Notes: a model not told the origin generated them from the sequence alone. A stretch of DNA of 64,000 nucleotides from Pseudomonadota bacterium (GCA_021845925.1 JAJZUW010000008.1:1-64000), one strand, 5' to 3'; shown: positions 17,216 to 26,201, counted from the stretch's first letter. Numbers and translations are program-made.

Positions 17216-18271
17216 ATGAAATACCTGGTCATCAGCAACCGCAACATACAGCCTTCGCCAGCGCAAAACTGCATCAATGAATTTGAAGATGTCATGGAAA
17301 CGGCGCTGCAAGCGCAACTCTACGCCCCATTCCAATACCAGGACGTTCCGGAAGCAATCCTGCCTTCCACCAACGAACCAGTTACCCTGTTTCTGGTGTG
17401 CATTTATTCGCTTCAATCGGTGCAATGGCTGAAACAGATCAGGCACTGGCGCAAACGGTTTGACAAAGTGGCGCTGTATATTTTCGATGCCTACGAAGCA
17501 TTCGAACCCAGACCGGCCTGGCGAGACCGGATTTCTTCGTTTCACCGCACGATCAACCAGATCGATCACATTTTCATCGGGTTGCGTGGCGGCATCGACA
17601 GTTACACCAACCGGTTCAAGCCACCGGTCACATTCGTGCCACTGGCGGCCGATGTGCTCCAGTTCGGCTCGTGCAGCGGTTCACGCTGCATCACTGTCAA
17701 CGGTTATGGTCGCCAGCAGGCGAGCCGTGAACTGGCACTATCGCAATCTTTCAATACCGCAGGGTCTGGACGCCTGTTCTACCATACCAGCCATACCGAA
17801 TTCGGCCGGATTCGTGATTATCGTGCGCACCGGCGGCTGTTCTGGCAGCTTCTCGCCAGCAGTCAGATTTTACTGGCCGAGGATCCACTGGTCGCAAACA
17901 AACCTGCCGGCAAGACTCCCTTTCCGTTTTCATTTGTCGGACAACGCTGGTTTGAAGGTCTGGCGGCTGGCTGTGTGATCGTTGGTAGTCGCCCGAGCTG
18001 TAGCGAAGCCAGCCATCTGCTGGACTGGGAAGATGCCACCATCACGCCGCCAGCAGATGAAGCGGAGTTCATCCCGTTTCTGGATACGTTACTGGCCGAC
18101 CACCAGCGTATGCAATCCATCCGTTTACGCAACCATATGGAGGCATTGAGCCGTCACGACTGGCGACACCGACTGCACACCATGCTCGATATTCTTGAAC
18201 ACTCCCTGCCAGAATCGCTGCTGACAGGTCTGGCACAACTCGAAATCCGGAAATCTGGTTTGCGCGGTTGA
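17216..18271 (+). CDS. Glycosyltransferase-like protein (GT1/CgeB-like)
   Basis: 351 residues from ATG 17216 (MKYLVISNRNIQPSPAQNC); the frame is open further upstream but there overlaps the preceding gene, so this start is preferred, although no strong ribosome site precedes it. The C-terminal half has a GT-B donor-domain look (FPFSFVGQRWFEGLAAGCVI, then LLDWEDATITPP), similar to proteins with a Glyco_trans_1_2/CgeB-like domain. The N-terminal half is not recognisable. Last gene of the rightward block, 68 bases after the WecG-STAS gene and followed by a terminator. Function in EPS assembly is inferred from position. Confidence 0.6.
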   Translation: MKYLVISNRNIQPSPAQNCINEFEDVMETALQAQLYAPFQYQDVPEAILPSTNEPVTLFLVCIYSLQSVQWLKQIRHWRKRFDKVALYIFDAYEAFEPRPAWRDRISSFHRTINQIDHIFIGLRGGIDSYTNRFKPPVTFVPLAADVLQFGSCSGSRCITVNGYGRQQASRELALSQSFNTAGSGRLFYHTSHTEFGRIRDYRAHRRLFWQLLASSQILLAEDPLVANKPAGKTPFPFSFVGQRWFEGLAAGCVIVGSRPSCSEASHLLDWEDATITPPADEAEFIPFLDTLLADHQRMQSIRLRNHMEALSRHDWRHRLHTMLDILEHSLPESLLTGLAQLEIRKSGLRG

Positions 18272-18319
18272 GAGTTCACTCCAGTCGGGAGCGTGAAACA
18301 AAGTGCGGATGACCCAAAC

Positions 18320-18347
18320 AAAAAAGGGGACTTACGCCCCCTTTTTT
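18320..18347. terminator. Bidirectional terminator between convergent EPS genes
   Basis: AAAAAAGGGG (18320-18329) pairs with CCCCTTTTTT (18338-18347) to make a 10-bp stem with an eight-base loop. It lies between the stop of the rightward glycosyltransferase (18271) and the stop of the leftward sorting-tail protein (18363) and can serve both. Confidence 0.88.
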
Positions 18348-18362
18348 GTTGACACGTCTGTC

Positions 18363-19136
18363 TTACACAGCGACGCTGTTTACCGAAGAGTTCCGGCCAC
18401 GCTTGCGGCCAAAAACGGCCAGAGCGCCCATGGCGGAGACAAACAACAGGGCAGAAGCAGGAACCGGTGCAGGAATCACGTTGCTGCTCAGGAAATCAAC
18501 GTTGATACCGGTGGGGTTAGCAACTGGCTGACCCACGTTGAACACGTGGAAAACCAGCTGGTTTTTGCCCAGAACCAGAGCGCTGCTGCCGCTATCAGTC
18601 AGATCACTGAAGCCGGTGAACTGCTGAAATGCGGGGTAACCATCATAGATGGTCGAACCGGTCAGGGTCTGGCCGTTCAGAGTGACATAGCCTTCGTTGT
18701 CGGATGCCCACTGCGCAGTGAAAGCAGCGTTCTTGAAGTTGTAGAGGTTGAAATCGAGGGTCCAGGTATAGGAGCCGGTGGCCTGACCATCATAAGTTTG
18801 ACCAGTTTCAGCGGTAGGAGCCAGCCAGAGCGAAGCTGGAGCAGCGCTGGCAGTCCACGCCTTGTAGGTACCAGCCACACCATAACAGTTTGCACCACCA
18901 GTGCAACCAACCACGCCGCTGGAGCTGGTGCCGCGGGCAGTGCCAGCATTGTAGGTCACTGGGGATGTCGCGCCTTGCGGAATGAATGTGCCCGATGTGG
19001 CGGCAAAGTGGTAGTTGGTGTCCACGTTACCCAGTCCGGCGGAACCGGTGTCGACCAGACCGACGATCGGACTGGCAAATACTGGTGCGGAGAAAACGGC
19101 TGCCAAGGCAGCAACGGTTAGAGCAGTACGGCGCAT
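18363..19136 (-). CDS. Secreted protein with exosortase (PEP-CTERM/VPxPA-type) sorting tail
   Basis: 257 residues. A signal peptide (RRTALTVAALAAVFSAPVFA) leads into a Gly/Ser/Thr-rich extracellular domain, and the C-terminus has the tripartite exosortase signal: VIPAPVPASA motif, hydrophobic span (LLFVSAMGALAVFG) and basic end (RKRGRN). The motif lacks the classical Pro-Glu-Pro and looks like the VPxPA variant. It should be exported, recognised by the exosortase encoded at 20333, and processed or attached at the cell surface. GGGAG upstream of ATG 19136 supports the start. Two cysteines (GCTGGANCYG) may form a disulfide. The physiological role is unknown; it may be an EPS-matrix or surface protein. 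Confidence 0.85.
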   Translation of the reverse strand: MRRTALTVAALAAVFSAPVFASPIVGLVDTGSAGLGNVDTNYHFAATSGTFIPQGATSPVTYNAGTARGTSSSGVVGCTGGANCYGVAGTYKAWTASAAPASLWLAPTAETGQTYDGQATGSYTWTLDFNLYNFKNAAFTAQWASDNEGYVTLNGQTLTGSTIYDGYPAFQQFTGFSDLTDSGSSALVLGKNQLVFHVFNVGQPVANPTGINVDFLSSNVIPAPVPASALLFVSAMGALAVFGRKRGRNSSVNSVAV

Positions 19137-19231
19137 GATGAAACTCCCATAAATGGTTAAGGCTTTAGTCGAGTTGCCAATCTGTTAGCGACGCCCCGAG
19201 ACCACCCGCTTCCCCAGACATCTTGAGTGCT

Positions 19232-19260
19232 ATTCTACGCAGCGCATTCACCACCAACAA
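19232..19260 (-). promoter_or_regulatory. Putative sigma-70 promoter of the sorting-tail protein gene
   Basis: Reading leftward, TTGTTG (19260-19255) and TAGAAT (19237-19232) are 17 bases apart, followed by a leader of about 90 bases to ATG 19136. The -10 matches consensus at five of six positions and the -35 at only three. Confidence 0.35.
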
Positions 19261-19292
19261 TAGCCCTTTCGGGTAGTTCAAACCATCAGAAC

Positions 19293-19308
19293 TGTCATAA
19301 TCATGACA
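19293..19308. promoter_or_regulatory. Inverted repeat in the divergent epsA / sorting-protein region
   Basis: TGTCAT-AATC-ATGACA is a perfect 6-bp inverted repeat in the 378-base gap between the sorting-tail protein and epsA. TGTCAT recurs singly at 19368-19373 and 19461-19466, the latter closer to epsA. It has the size expected for a LuxR-type dimer half-site pair and could be bound by EpsA, whose gene is next to it. Apart from these repeats and the promoter-like hexamers, no gene is seen between 19137 and 19514. Confidence 0.35.
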
Positions 19309-19514
19309 ACTAACAAATGCACGCCAACCGGTGGCATCATCGAAAAATCAGCCCGAGCTGCAGACACTGTCATGTTTCCACGTCACAATTGGCCAAATTC
19401 AGGACACGAACAATTCGATTGCAATATTTTGCGTTAGAATTCATCAAGTGCCGAATGCTTTGTCATCAAATTTCTTGTTACAATGTCCGTCAAGCGTTGT
19501 ATGCATTCAACTTC

Positions 19515-20336
19515 ATGACCGATTCCCAGACGACAGACCAGGCCATGCTGATCCAGGAGCTGGTCAAGCAATCTACTGCCATAGTCCGGCACGTAGACCT
19601 ATTTCTGTGGATGCAAGGCAGTGTCAGGCAGATTTTCCCGCACGATGTCATGATTGCCGCCTGGGGGGACTTCCACCGTCTGAGCCTGCACTACGACGTT
19701 ATTTCTTCCATCCCGGCGGTTCGCACCCGCCATCTGATCGAAGCCAGGGATAATGTCGATGCACTGATGAGACTGCTCTACACGCGCTGGAAGCAGAATG
19801 GATCCAAATGGTTTACCATCAACCGGTCGCTCGACGAGCAAAGCCTGTTTTCGCTGCCAGAAACCAACAAGATCTGTTTTCTGAAAAATCTGCAGCACAT
19901 GCGTTCACTGCTGGTCTACGGCATGCGGGATCTGCGTGGCGGCGTCGACAGCCTGTATGTGTTTTTCAGCACCACCGAGCTGTTTCCCCTCAACCGGACA
20001 GCCATGGACATGCTGGTTCCTCACATCGATTCCGTACTGCGCAGAATCGAATCCCTGGCCGAAGCAGACCCGCCACCGGATTACAGCACCATTCTGGAAC
20101 AGATTCCGGACAACACCTCACGGGCCGATTCGCAAAAACTGTTGCTGGGCATCCTGACCGACAGGGAAATCGAGATTCTCCAGTGGGTCAAGTCCGGCAA
20201 GAGCAATCAGGAAATCGGTATGATTCTCGAAATCAGTCACAACACTGTCAAAAACCATCTGAAACGGATTTATGACAAGCTGGGCGTGTCAACCCGCCTT
20301 CAGGCTCTCAATCGCTATGCGGAGCTTCTGAAATGA
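19515..20336 (+). CDS. epsA: EpsA-type LuxR-family transcriptional regulator
   Basis: 273 residues from ATG 19515 (MTDSQTTDQAML); the frame is open 66 codons further upstream, but that part has no family likeness. The C-terminal LuxR helix-turn-helix (LTDREIEILQWVKSGKSNQE, then HNTVKNHLKRIYDKLGVSTR) follows a roughly 200-residue N-terminal domain seen in EpsA regulators of exosortase-linked EPS clusters. It probably activates the eps and exosortase genes; the signal it senses is unknown. Its stop overlaps the exosortase start (ATGA), so regulator and exosortase are co-expressed. It is divergent from the sorting-tail protein gene. Confidence 0.85.
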   Translation: MTDSQTTDQAMLIQELVKQSTAIVRHVDLFLWMQGSVRQIFPHDVMIAAWGDFHRLSLHYDVISSIPAVRTRHLIEARDNVDALMRLLYTRWKQNGSKWFTINRSLDEQSLFSLPETNKICFLKNLQHMRSLLVYGMRDLRGGVDSLYVFFSTTELFPLNRTAMDMLVPHIDSVLRRIESLAEADPPPDYSTILEQIPDNTSRADSQKLLLGILTDREIEILQWVKSGKSNQEIGMILEISHNTVKNHLKRIYDKLGVSTRLQALNRYAELLK

Positions 20337-21943
20337 AATCCGTGCCGATGTCCAGACCAGACACCGGCGCAGCGGGCTCATTCCATCACTCCAGACGCTG
20401 GCTGGCATTGCTGGCCGTCATCACGCTGGCCCTGCTGACAGTCGCATTTTTTGGCGGACTCGAACAACTGGTACAGCGCTGGTCTTCGTATGAAGAATAC
20501 AGCCACGGTTTTTTTGTACCGCCGATCGTTCTCTGGCTACTGTGGCGCCAGCGCAGATCCATCGTTCCGATATTCGGCGATGCAAGCTGGCTGGCTGTTC
20601 CGGCGATTCTTCTGGCGATACTGTTTTTGCTGACCGGGGAATATTCGGCCTTGTTCATCCTGATTCAGGCGGGTTTTGTGCTTGGTCTCATGGCCATCGT
20701 GCTGGCCACCGGCGGCCTGAATTTCATGAAAATCGCCGCCGTGCCGATGTTCATGCTCATTCTGACCATTCCATTGCCTTATTTTCTCGAAGCCGAGCTG
20801 TCGGCACGCCTGCAACTGTTGTCTACCACCCTCGGTTCCGCCGTACTGGACCTGCTCAACATCCCGGTCTACACACAGGGAAACCTGATTGATCTCGGCG
20901 ACTTCCGCCTGCAGATACAAGACGCGTGCAGCGGGTTGCGCTACCTGTACCCGTTGCTGAGCATCGGTTTTATTTTTGCCTACCTGTACCAGGCGTCATT
21001 CTGGCGACGCGGCGTGCTTTTTCTGTCTGCCATTCCGATCAGCATCCTGATGAATGTCATCCGCATTGCCGGCACCGGCATTCTGGTCAATCTGTGGGGG
21101 CCCGCCATGGCGGAAGGGTTTCTGCATGAATTTGCCGGCTGGCTGATCTTCATGCTGTGTCTGCTGATCATGGCCGGCGAAATCAAACTGCTTGAACAGA
21201 CCGGCCGCAAGCGCAGTCTCGGCGAAAGTCTCTCCCTGCCGGAACCGGCCCATCATCCGGATAAAGCCGGACTGGTACGTTACCGGCCGTTGCTGGTTGT
21301 GGCGTTCATGACCGCATTTGCCATCCTGGCCGACCATCACATGACTCACCGGCAGGAGTATGTGCCGCCGCACCTGCCGCTGGACAGCTTTCCGTTGCAA
21401 CTGGGCAACTGGCAAGCACAACACCCGGATGACATCAACCATGCCAGCGAACTGATTGGCACCGGCGACTACCTGATGGCGAATTACCGGGAAAACAATG
21501 GCACACCGGTCAATCTGTTTCTGTCCTACTACCCGTCACAGAGCAAAGGGGTATCCCCCCATTCACCAGAAGTCTGCATGCCCGGCAATGGCTGGATCAT
21601 GTCGTCTCCAACCGTCATGCATCTGGCGATGCCAGATGGCCATACACTCAGCCTGTTACGTGCCACCATCTCGCGCAGCAACGAACAGCAGCTGATGTAT
21701 TACTGGTTTGATGAACGCGGCCGCGACCTTACCAACGCCTATCTGATGAAATGGTATCTGATCCGTGATGCCATCCTGACGCATCGCTCGGATGGCGGCA
21801 TGGTTCGTCTGATCACCCCGATCCTGAACACAGAATTGCCTGACAAGGCTGACCAGCGCCTGCAGTCTTTCCTGCACACGATCTATCCTGTCCTTGGCGC
21901 CTACATCCCGGACAGTTCAGCCACCGCCTCCGACAACCAGTGA
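20333..21943 (+). CDS. xrt: Exosortase fused to EpsI domain
   Basis: 536 residues. The N-terminal membrane part (about 280 residues, several helices) carries the exosortase active site: Cys199 in QDACSGLRYLYPLLS, Arg244 in MNVIRIAGTG and His265 in FLHEFAGW. A linker and one helix lead into an EpsI domain (from about 350) with the conserved SPHSPEVCMPGNGW. Exosortases recognise PEP-CTERM-like tails at the periplasmic face and cleave or transfer the protein; EpsI partners them. The fused form is known in some exosortase subfamilies (XrtA- and XrtD-like), while the adjacent EpsA regulator is more often seen with EpsH/XrtB, so the subfamily is left open. Confidence 0.9.
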   Translation: MKSVPMSRPDTGAAGSFHHSRRWLALLAVITLALLTVAFFGGLEQLVQRWSSYEEYSHGFFVPPIVLWLLWRQRRSIVPIFGDASWLAVPAILLAILFLLTGEYSALFILIQAGFVLGLMAIVLATGGLNFMKIAAVPMFMLILTIPLPYFLEAELSARLQLLSTTLGSAVLDLLNIPVYTQGNLIDLGDFRLQIQDACSGLRYLYPLLSIGFIFAYLYQASFWRRGVLFLSAIPISILMNVIRIAGTGILVNLWGPAMAEGFLHEFAGWLIFMLCLLIMAGEIKLLEQTGRKRSLGESLSLPEPAHHPDKAGLVRYRPLLVVAFMTAFAILADHHMTHRQEYVPPHLPLDSFPLQLGNWQAQHPDDINHASELIGTGDYLMANYRENNGTPVNLFLSYYPSQSKGVSPHSPEVCMPGNGWIMSSPTVMHLAMPDGHTLSLLRATISRSNEQQLMYYWFDERGRDLTNAYLMKWYLIRDAILTHRSDGGMVRLITPILNTELPDKADQRLQSFLHTIYPVLGAYIPDSSATASDNQ

Positions 21944-21947
21944 CGCC

Positions 21948-23294
21948 ATGACCTCATCTCTCAAAGCACGCAGCATACATGCAGGCATCTGGACCATGGC
22001 AGGGTTCGGCGGCAGCCAGATACTCCGGCTCGCCAACAACATGATCACCACCAGGCTGCTCGACCCGTCCATGTTTGGCGTGATGGCCATCGTGATGGCC
22101 ATCATGATGGGCATTTTCATGTTTACCGAAATGGGATTGCGGCAAAACATCATCCAGAGCAGACGGGGGGAAGATCCCGTTTTCCAGAACACCACCTGGA
22201 CCGTCCAGATTCTGCGCGGCGTCTTCATCTGGCTGGTTTCCATCCTGATCAGCCTGGGATTGTACTTCAGCAATCAGGCCGGCTGGATTCCATCAGCCAC
22301 AGTGTACGCAGATCCTCGCCTGCCATGGCTGATTCCGTTGACCAACTTCGGCATTGTGCTGTCGGCGATCGAACCCATCTGGCTGTATACCGCCAACCGC
22401 AACATGAAAATCGCCAAGGTCACCATGATCGATCTGACTGGCCAGATGGCCGGCATGATCATCACTCTGGCCTGGATCTATTTCGACCGTTCCATCTGGG
22501 CGCTGGCGTTCAGCAACGTGGGGGTGGGCCTGTTCAGGCTGCTGGTCATCTATCTGATCGTTCCGGAAACCAGCAACCGCTGGCAACTGGAGCCCCAGGC
22601 CCTGCGCGAAATCATCCATTTTGGCAAATGGCTGTTCCTCTCTTCGATCCTCACTTTTTTGTTTCTGAATGGCGACCGTCTGCTGCTGGGCGGCATGATC
22701 ACGCCTCACGAACTCGGTATCTATTCCATCGCGTTCTTCCTGGTGAATGCATTCAGCCAGGCTGCCGGCCGTCTGATGGGGAATGTCGTGTTCCCGGCAA
22801 TCAGCGAAACCCTGCGCAACCAACCGGAGCGTATGCCGCACACCTATTACCGCTACCGGTTCTATTTCGATGCAGGACTGTTTTTTGTCAGTGGATTTCT
22901 GTTTGAAGCAGGGCACGTCATCATCAAGGCGATTTACGATGTCCGTTACACTGCGGCCGGACACGAGCTGGAAATCCTTGCGCTGTCACTGATGGCATTC
23001 CGGTATGACATGGCAGGTCAATGTTTCATCGCGCTCGGGCAACCGAAAATCCTGTCTTACAATCTGGTTCTGCGCAGCCTGAGTTTGTTCATCGGCGTGC
23101 CACTGGCTTACCACCACTTTGGCCTGAATGGCGCCATCTGGGCAATCACCGCCAGTTACTACATGGGTATTCCTGTCACCCTGTATTACAAACACAAACT
23201 GGGATTTCTGCATCCCATGAAAGAAATCCACAGCATGCCGCTCTTTCTGGTCGGCGGACTGATCGGCTGGGCCCTCAGCGAGATAACCAGATGA
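21948..23294 (+). CDS. Wzx-like polysaccharide flippase (MOP superfamily)
   Basis: 448 residues from ATG 21948, four bases after the exosortase stop. About 12-14 hydrophobic helices. The N-terminus (SLKARSIHAGIWTMAGFGGS) and following GVMAIVMAIMMGIFMFTEMG match the polysaccharide-transporter (RfbX/WzxC-like) branch, which moves lipid-linked repeat units across the inner membrane. Its position between the exosortase and glycosyltransferases and upstream of a Wzy-like gene indicates Wzx/Wzy-dependent assembly of the EPS. Overlaps the next gene by four bases. Confidence 0.88.
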   Translation: MTSSLKARSIHAGIWTMAGFGGSQILRLANNMITTRLLDPSMFGVMAIVMAIMMGIFMFTEMGLRQNIIQSRRGEDPVFQNTTWTVQILRGVFIWLVSILISLGLYFSNQAGWIPSATVYADPRLPWLIPLTNFGIVLSAIEPIWLYTANRNMKIAKVTMIDLTGQMAGMIITLAWIYFDRSIWALAFSNVGVGLFRLLVIYLIVPETSNRWQLEPQALREIIHFGKWLFLSSILTFLFLNGDRLLLGGMITPHELGIYSIAFFLVNAFSQAAGRLMGNVVFPAISETLRNQPERMPHTYYRYRFYFDAGLFFVSGFLFEAGHVIIKAIYDVRYTAAGHELEILALSLMAFRYDMAGQCFIALGQPKILSYNLVLRSLSLFIGVPLAYHHFGLNGAIWAITASYYMGIPVTLYYKHKLGFLHPMKEIHSMPLFLVGGLIGWALSEITR

Positions 23295-24283
23295 ACGATC
23301 AGACACATCGATCATCCGTCGTTCTGTCCTGCGTGATTGTCAACTATCGCACGCCCGGATTTCTCATCGATTGCCTGCCCGGGCTGCTGGCAGAACTGTC
23401 CGGTCTTTCCGCGCGCATCGTCATTGTTGACAACCATTCCGCAGACCAGTCCGTCACCATTCTGCGCGACTGGATCCGACAACACGACACCGAAGCCCGG
23501 ATTGATCTGATCGAATCGCCGCATAACCATGGCTTTGCCTCCGGCAACAACATTGGCATCCGCTACCAGCCGGCTGAACTGTACCTGTTGCTGAACAGCG
23601 ATACGCTGATCAGACCTGGTGCAATCCGCACATTGCTGGACAGCGCAAAGCAGCATCCGCAAGCCGGTTTGTTCAGTCCACGTCTGGAATGGCCGGATGG
23701 CAAAGGCCAGGAAAGCTGTTTCCGTTATCACTCGCCTGTCAGCGAGTTTACCGACGCGGCGCGCACCGGTTTTCTGAGCCGGCTATTTGCCGGCTGGCAG
23801 GTTCCACTGCCGGTACAAACCGCACCTTGCGCGCCGCAGTGGACCAGTTTTGCCTGCGTCATGATCCGCGACCAGGTGATCCGCGAAGCCGGACTGCTGG
23901 ACGAGGGCTATTTCATGTATTTCGAAGATGTCGAATTTTGCCATCGTGCACGGCGCCATGGCTGGCCAGTTCGACATGAGCCAACCGCGCGGGTCGTACA
24001 CCTGCGTGGCGGCAGCTCCCCAGTCAAGACCGATCTGGCGCAAAAAAAGCGTCCTCCCCGTTACTACTACGAATCACGTGCCCGATATTTTTTCCAGGTT
24101 CATGGTCGAACAGGGCCGTTACTGGCCAATCTCGCCTGGACTGCAGGCCGGCTGGTGTCCTGGCTTCGTCAGTTGGCCGGCCGTGCGGACATGTCCGCAC
24201 CAGACAGACAATGGGCCGATATCTGGATTCACTGGCATACCCCGATGAAATCCTATACCCATCCAGCGAAAGCACGTCCATGA
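23291..24283 (+). CDS. Glycosyltransferase family 2 (rhamnosyltransferase-like)
   Basis: 330 residues. The GT-A domain starts LSCVIVNYRTPGFLIDCLP, has YLLLNSDTLIRPGAIRTLLD (DxD-like NSD), a C-terminal acceptor segment with GLLDEGYFMYFEDVEFCHRA, and a family-typical ARVVHLRGGSS. These features fit WbbL/rhamnosyltransferase-like GT2 enzymes, soluble or peripheral at the cytoplasmic membrane. The donor is likely but not certainly dTDP-rhamnose. ATGA overlaps on both sides place it within a tightly coupled series. Confidence 0.85.
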   Translation: MNDQTHRSSVVLSCVIVNYRTPGFLIDCLPGLLAELSGLSARIVIVDNHSADQSVTILRDWIRQHDTEARIDLIESPHNHGFASGNNIGIRYQPAELYLLLNSDTLIRPGAIRTLLDSAKQHPQAGLFSPRLEWPDGKGQESCFRYHSPVSEFTDAARTGFLSRLFAGWQVPLPVQTAPCAPQWTSFACVMIRDQVIREAGLLDEGYFMYFEDVEFCHRARRHGWPVRHEPTARVVHLRGGSSPVKTDLAQKKRPPRYYYESRARYFFQVHGRTGPLLANLAWTAGRLVSWLRQLAGRADMSAPDRQWADIWIHWHTPMKSYTHPAKARP

Positions 24284-25158
24284 GCCTGCGCAAACCTCCC
24301 CATTTTGTCATCATTGGCGCCATGAAATCCGCCACATCAACCCTCTACAAACAACTGGAGGCACAGCCCGGCATTTTTTTCTGCACGCCCAAGGAACCCA
24401 ATTTTTTCAGCAACGACGAAATCCATGACCATGGACTGGCATGGTACGACGCTCTGTTCGAGGCGGCCACGCCAACAGACCTGCGCGGGGAAGCGAGTAC
24501 GCATTACACCAAATTACCCACCTATCCCCACACTGTGGAGCGCATGAAAGCCGTATTGCCCGATGTCAAACTGATTTATGTCATGCGGCATCCCATTGAC
24601 CGGCTGATTTCGCACTACATCCATGAATGGAGCATGGGTATTTACCAGTGCGATATTGAAGCAGCGGTACAGCGCTATCCCGAACTAAAAGCCTACGGCT
24701 GTTATGCAGAACAACTGAAACCGTTCATTGACCATTGGGGCATGGACAACATCCTGCCAGTCTTTTTTGATCGCCTGCTCAAGCATCCCCAGTCCGAACT
24801 GGACATTATCGCCAGGTTCATCGGTTATCCAGGACCGGTAACGTGGCAACATGACATGAAAGCAGAAAACGTGTCCAGTGAGCGCATCCGACGTTTTCCA
24901 GGTGATCAGCTGCTGCTGCGCAATCCGGTGGCCACCTGGCTCAGACGGCATCTGGTGCCCCAGACACTGCGTGACAGAATCAAGAACCGCTTTCGCATGA
25001 ATCAAAGACCGCAGCTCAGCGCCGCCACCAGAAGCATTCTTGCCAGCGAATTTGATCGCGATCTTGTCCAGCTGGGCAACTGGCTCGATACCTCGCTGAC
25101 ATGCGAGAATTTCCGGCAAGTCACAGCGGATAACCGTCTGCACTGGAACAGGCGATGA
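24280..25158 (+). CDS. PAPS-dependent sulfotransferase
   Basis: 292 residues from ATG 24280 (ATGA overlap with the upstream stop). FVIIGAMKSATSTLYKQLEA supplies the 5'-phosphosulfate-binding loop, and LIYVMRHPIDRLISHYIHEW the 3'-phosphate-binding segment (Arg-His-Pro, Ser) of PAPS-using sulfotransferases. These transfer sulfate to a hydroxyl or amino group of carbohydrates; the family resembles heparan/NodH-type enzymes. Inside an EPS gene series it implies that a sugar of the repeat unit is sulfated. No PAPS synthesis genes (cysD/N/C) are in the window, so PAPS must come from elsewhere. Confidence 0.85.
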   Translation: MSLRKPPHFVIIGAMKSATSTLYKQLEAQPGIFFCTPKEPNFFSNDEIHDHGLAWYDALFEAATPTDLRGEASTHYTKLPTYPHTVERMKAVLPDVKLIYVMRHPIDRLISHYIHEWSMGIYQCDIEAAVQRYPELKAYGCYAEQLKPFIDHWGMDNILPVFFDRLLKHPQSELDIIARFIGYPGPVTWQHDMKAENVSSERIRRFPGDQLLLRNPVATWLRRHLVPQTLRDRIKNRFRMNQRPQLSAATRSILASEFDRDLVQLGNWLDTSLTCENFRQVTADNRLHWNRR

Positions 25159-26150
25159 TGGACACAGATGCCGCGGTGACAAAACCAGGTATCGTCGTGA
25201 TTGGTCGCAACGAGGGTGATCGACTCCGACGCTGTCTGCAATCGGTCATCCACCACGTAGACCACGTGGTCTATGTCGATTCCGGCTCGACAGACCAATC
25301 CGTGACTCTGGCGAGGCAACTGGGTGCCCAGGTAGTCGAACTGGATCTGTCAGTTCCATTCACTGCGGCGAGAGCACGCAACCAGGGCTTCTACGAACTG
25401 ATGCGCGTCGCACCGGATCTGGAATATGTTCAATTTATCGATGGCGATTGCGAGATCCAGCCTGGCTGGCTGAATGCAGCCAGTTCATTCCTGTCCGGCA
25501 ATGCCGATTTTGCCGTGGTGGCCGGCCGCAGACGCGAACGCTTCCCGGAACGGTCAATCTTCAACCGCATGTGCGACGAAGAATGGAATACGCCCGTTGG
25601 CGAAACCCTGGCCTGCGGAGGGGACGCCATGATGCGAACCCAGGCCTTACAACTGGTCAGGGGTTATCGCGACAACCTGATTGCAGGCGAAGAACCCGAA
25701 CTCTGTCTGCGTCTGCGCGAACAAGGATTCCGGATCATGCGACTGGACGTGGAAATGACAGCACACGACGCGAATATGCTGCATTTCTCCCAATGGTGGA
25801 AGCGCACGCAACGTGCCGGTCATGCCTATGCCGAAGGCACATCGCTGCATGGCTGGAAACCGGAACGACATTATGCCAGGGAAACCCTGCGCGGCATCGG
25901 CTGGGGTATTGTGCTTCCGCTGCTGATTCTCGTTCTGTCGATTGCCATCTCGCCCTGGCTTGGACTGATGCTGGCCCTGATCTATCCGCTCCAGATAGTC
26001 AGACTTGCCCTGCGCAATCAACCATCCGGACAGCGCTGGTCACACGCGACCTATCTCATGCTGGGCAAATTTGCCGAAGCGCAAGGTATTCTGCAGTTTC
26101 TGTTGCGCAAACTGCTCAATCGCTCGTCCACACTCATCGAATACAAATGA
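25155..26150 (+). CDS. Glycosyltransferase family 2 with C-terminal membrane helices
   Basis: 331 residues. GT-A core: GIVVIGRNEGDRLRRCLQSV, VVYVDSGSTDQSVTLA, YVQFIDGDCEIQPGWL (catalytic DGD) and LIAGEEPELCLRLREQGF. A hydrophobic region (about 255-290, GWGIVLPLLILVLSIAISPW) suggests two membrane helices near the C-terminus. This layout is common in GT2 enzymes of EPS loci. Two adjacent ATGs (25155 and 25158) overlap the stop of the sulfotransferase gene. A 51-base gap separates it from the Wzy-like gene. Confidence 0.85.
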   Translation: MMDTDAAVTKPGIVVIGRNEGDRLRRCLQSVIHHVDHVVYVDSGSTDQSVTLARQLGAQVVELDLSVPFTAARARNQGFYELMRVAPDLEYVQFIDGDCEIQPGWLNAASSFLSGNADFAVVAGRRRERFPERSIFNRMCDEEWNTPVGETLACGGDAMMRTQALQLVRGYRDNLIAGEEPELCLRLREQGFRIMRLDVEMTAHDANMLHFSQWWKRTQRAGHAYAEGTSLHGWKPERHYARETLRGIGWGIVLPLLILVLSIAISPWLGLMLALIYPLQIVRLALRNQPSGQRWSHATYLMLGKFAEAQGILQFLLRKLLNRSSTLIEYK

Positions 26151-26201
26151 TGCAATGCCAGCCAGCCAGCCGCCAACATTGCTTCCTGCGAGCACGCCGC
26201 G

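Noticed and set aside
19141-19260. Sigma-54 promoter upstream of the sorting-tail gene (expected in PrsK/PrsR-controlled systems)
   Set aside because: A TGGCA word is present, but no GC/TTGC element at the required spacing; a sigma-70-like pair fits better.
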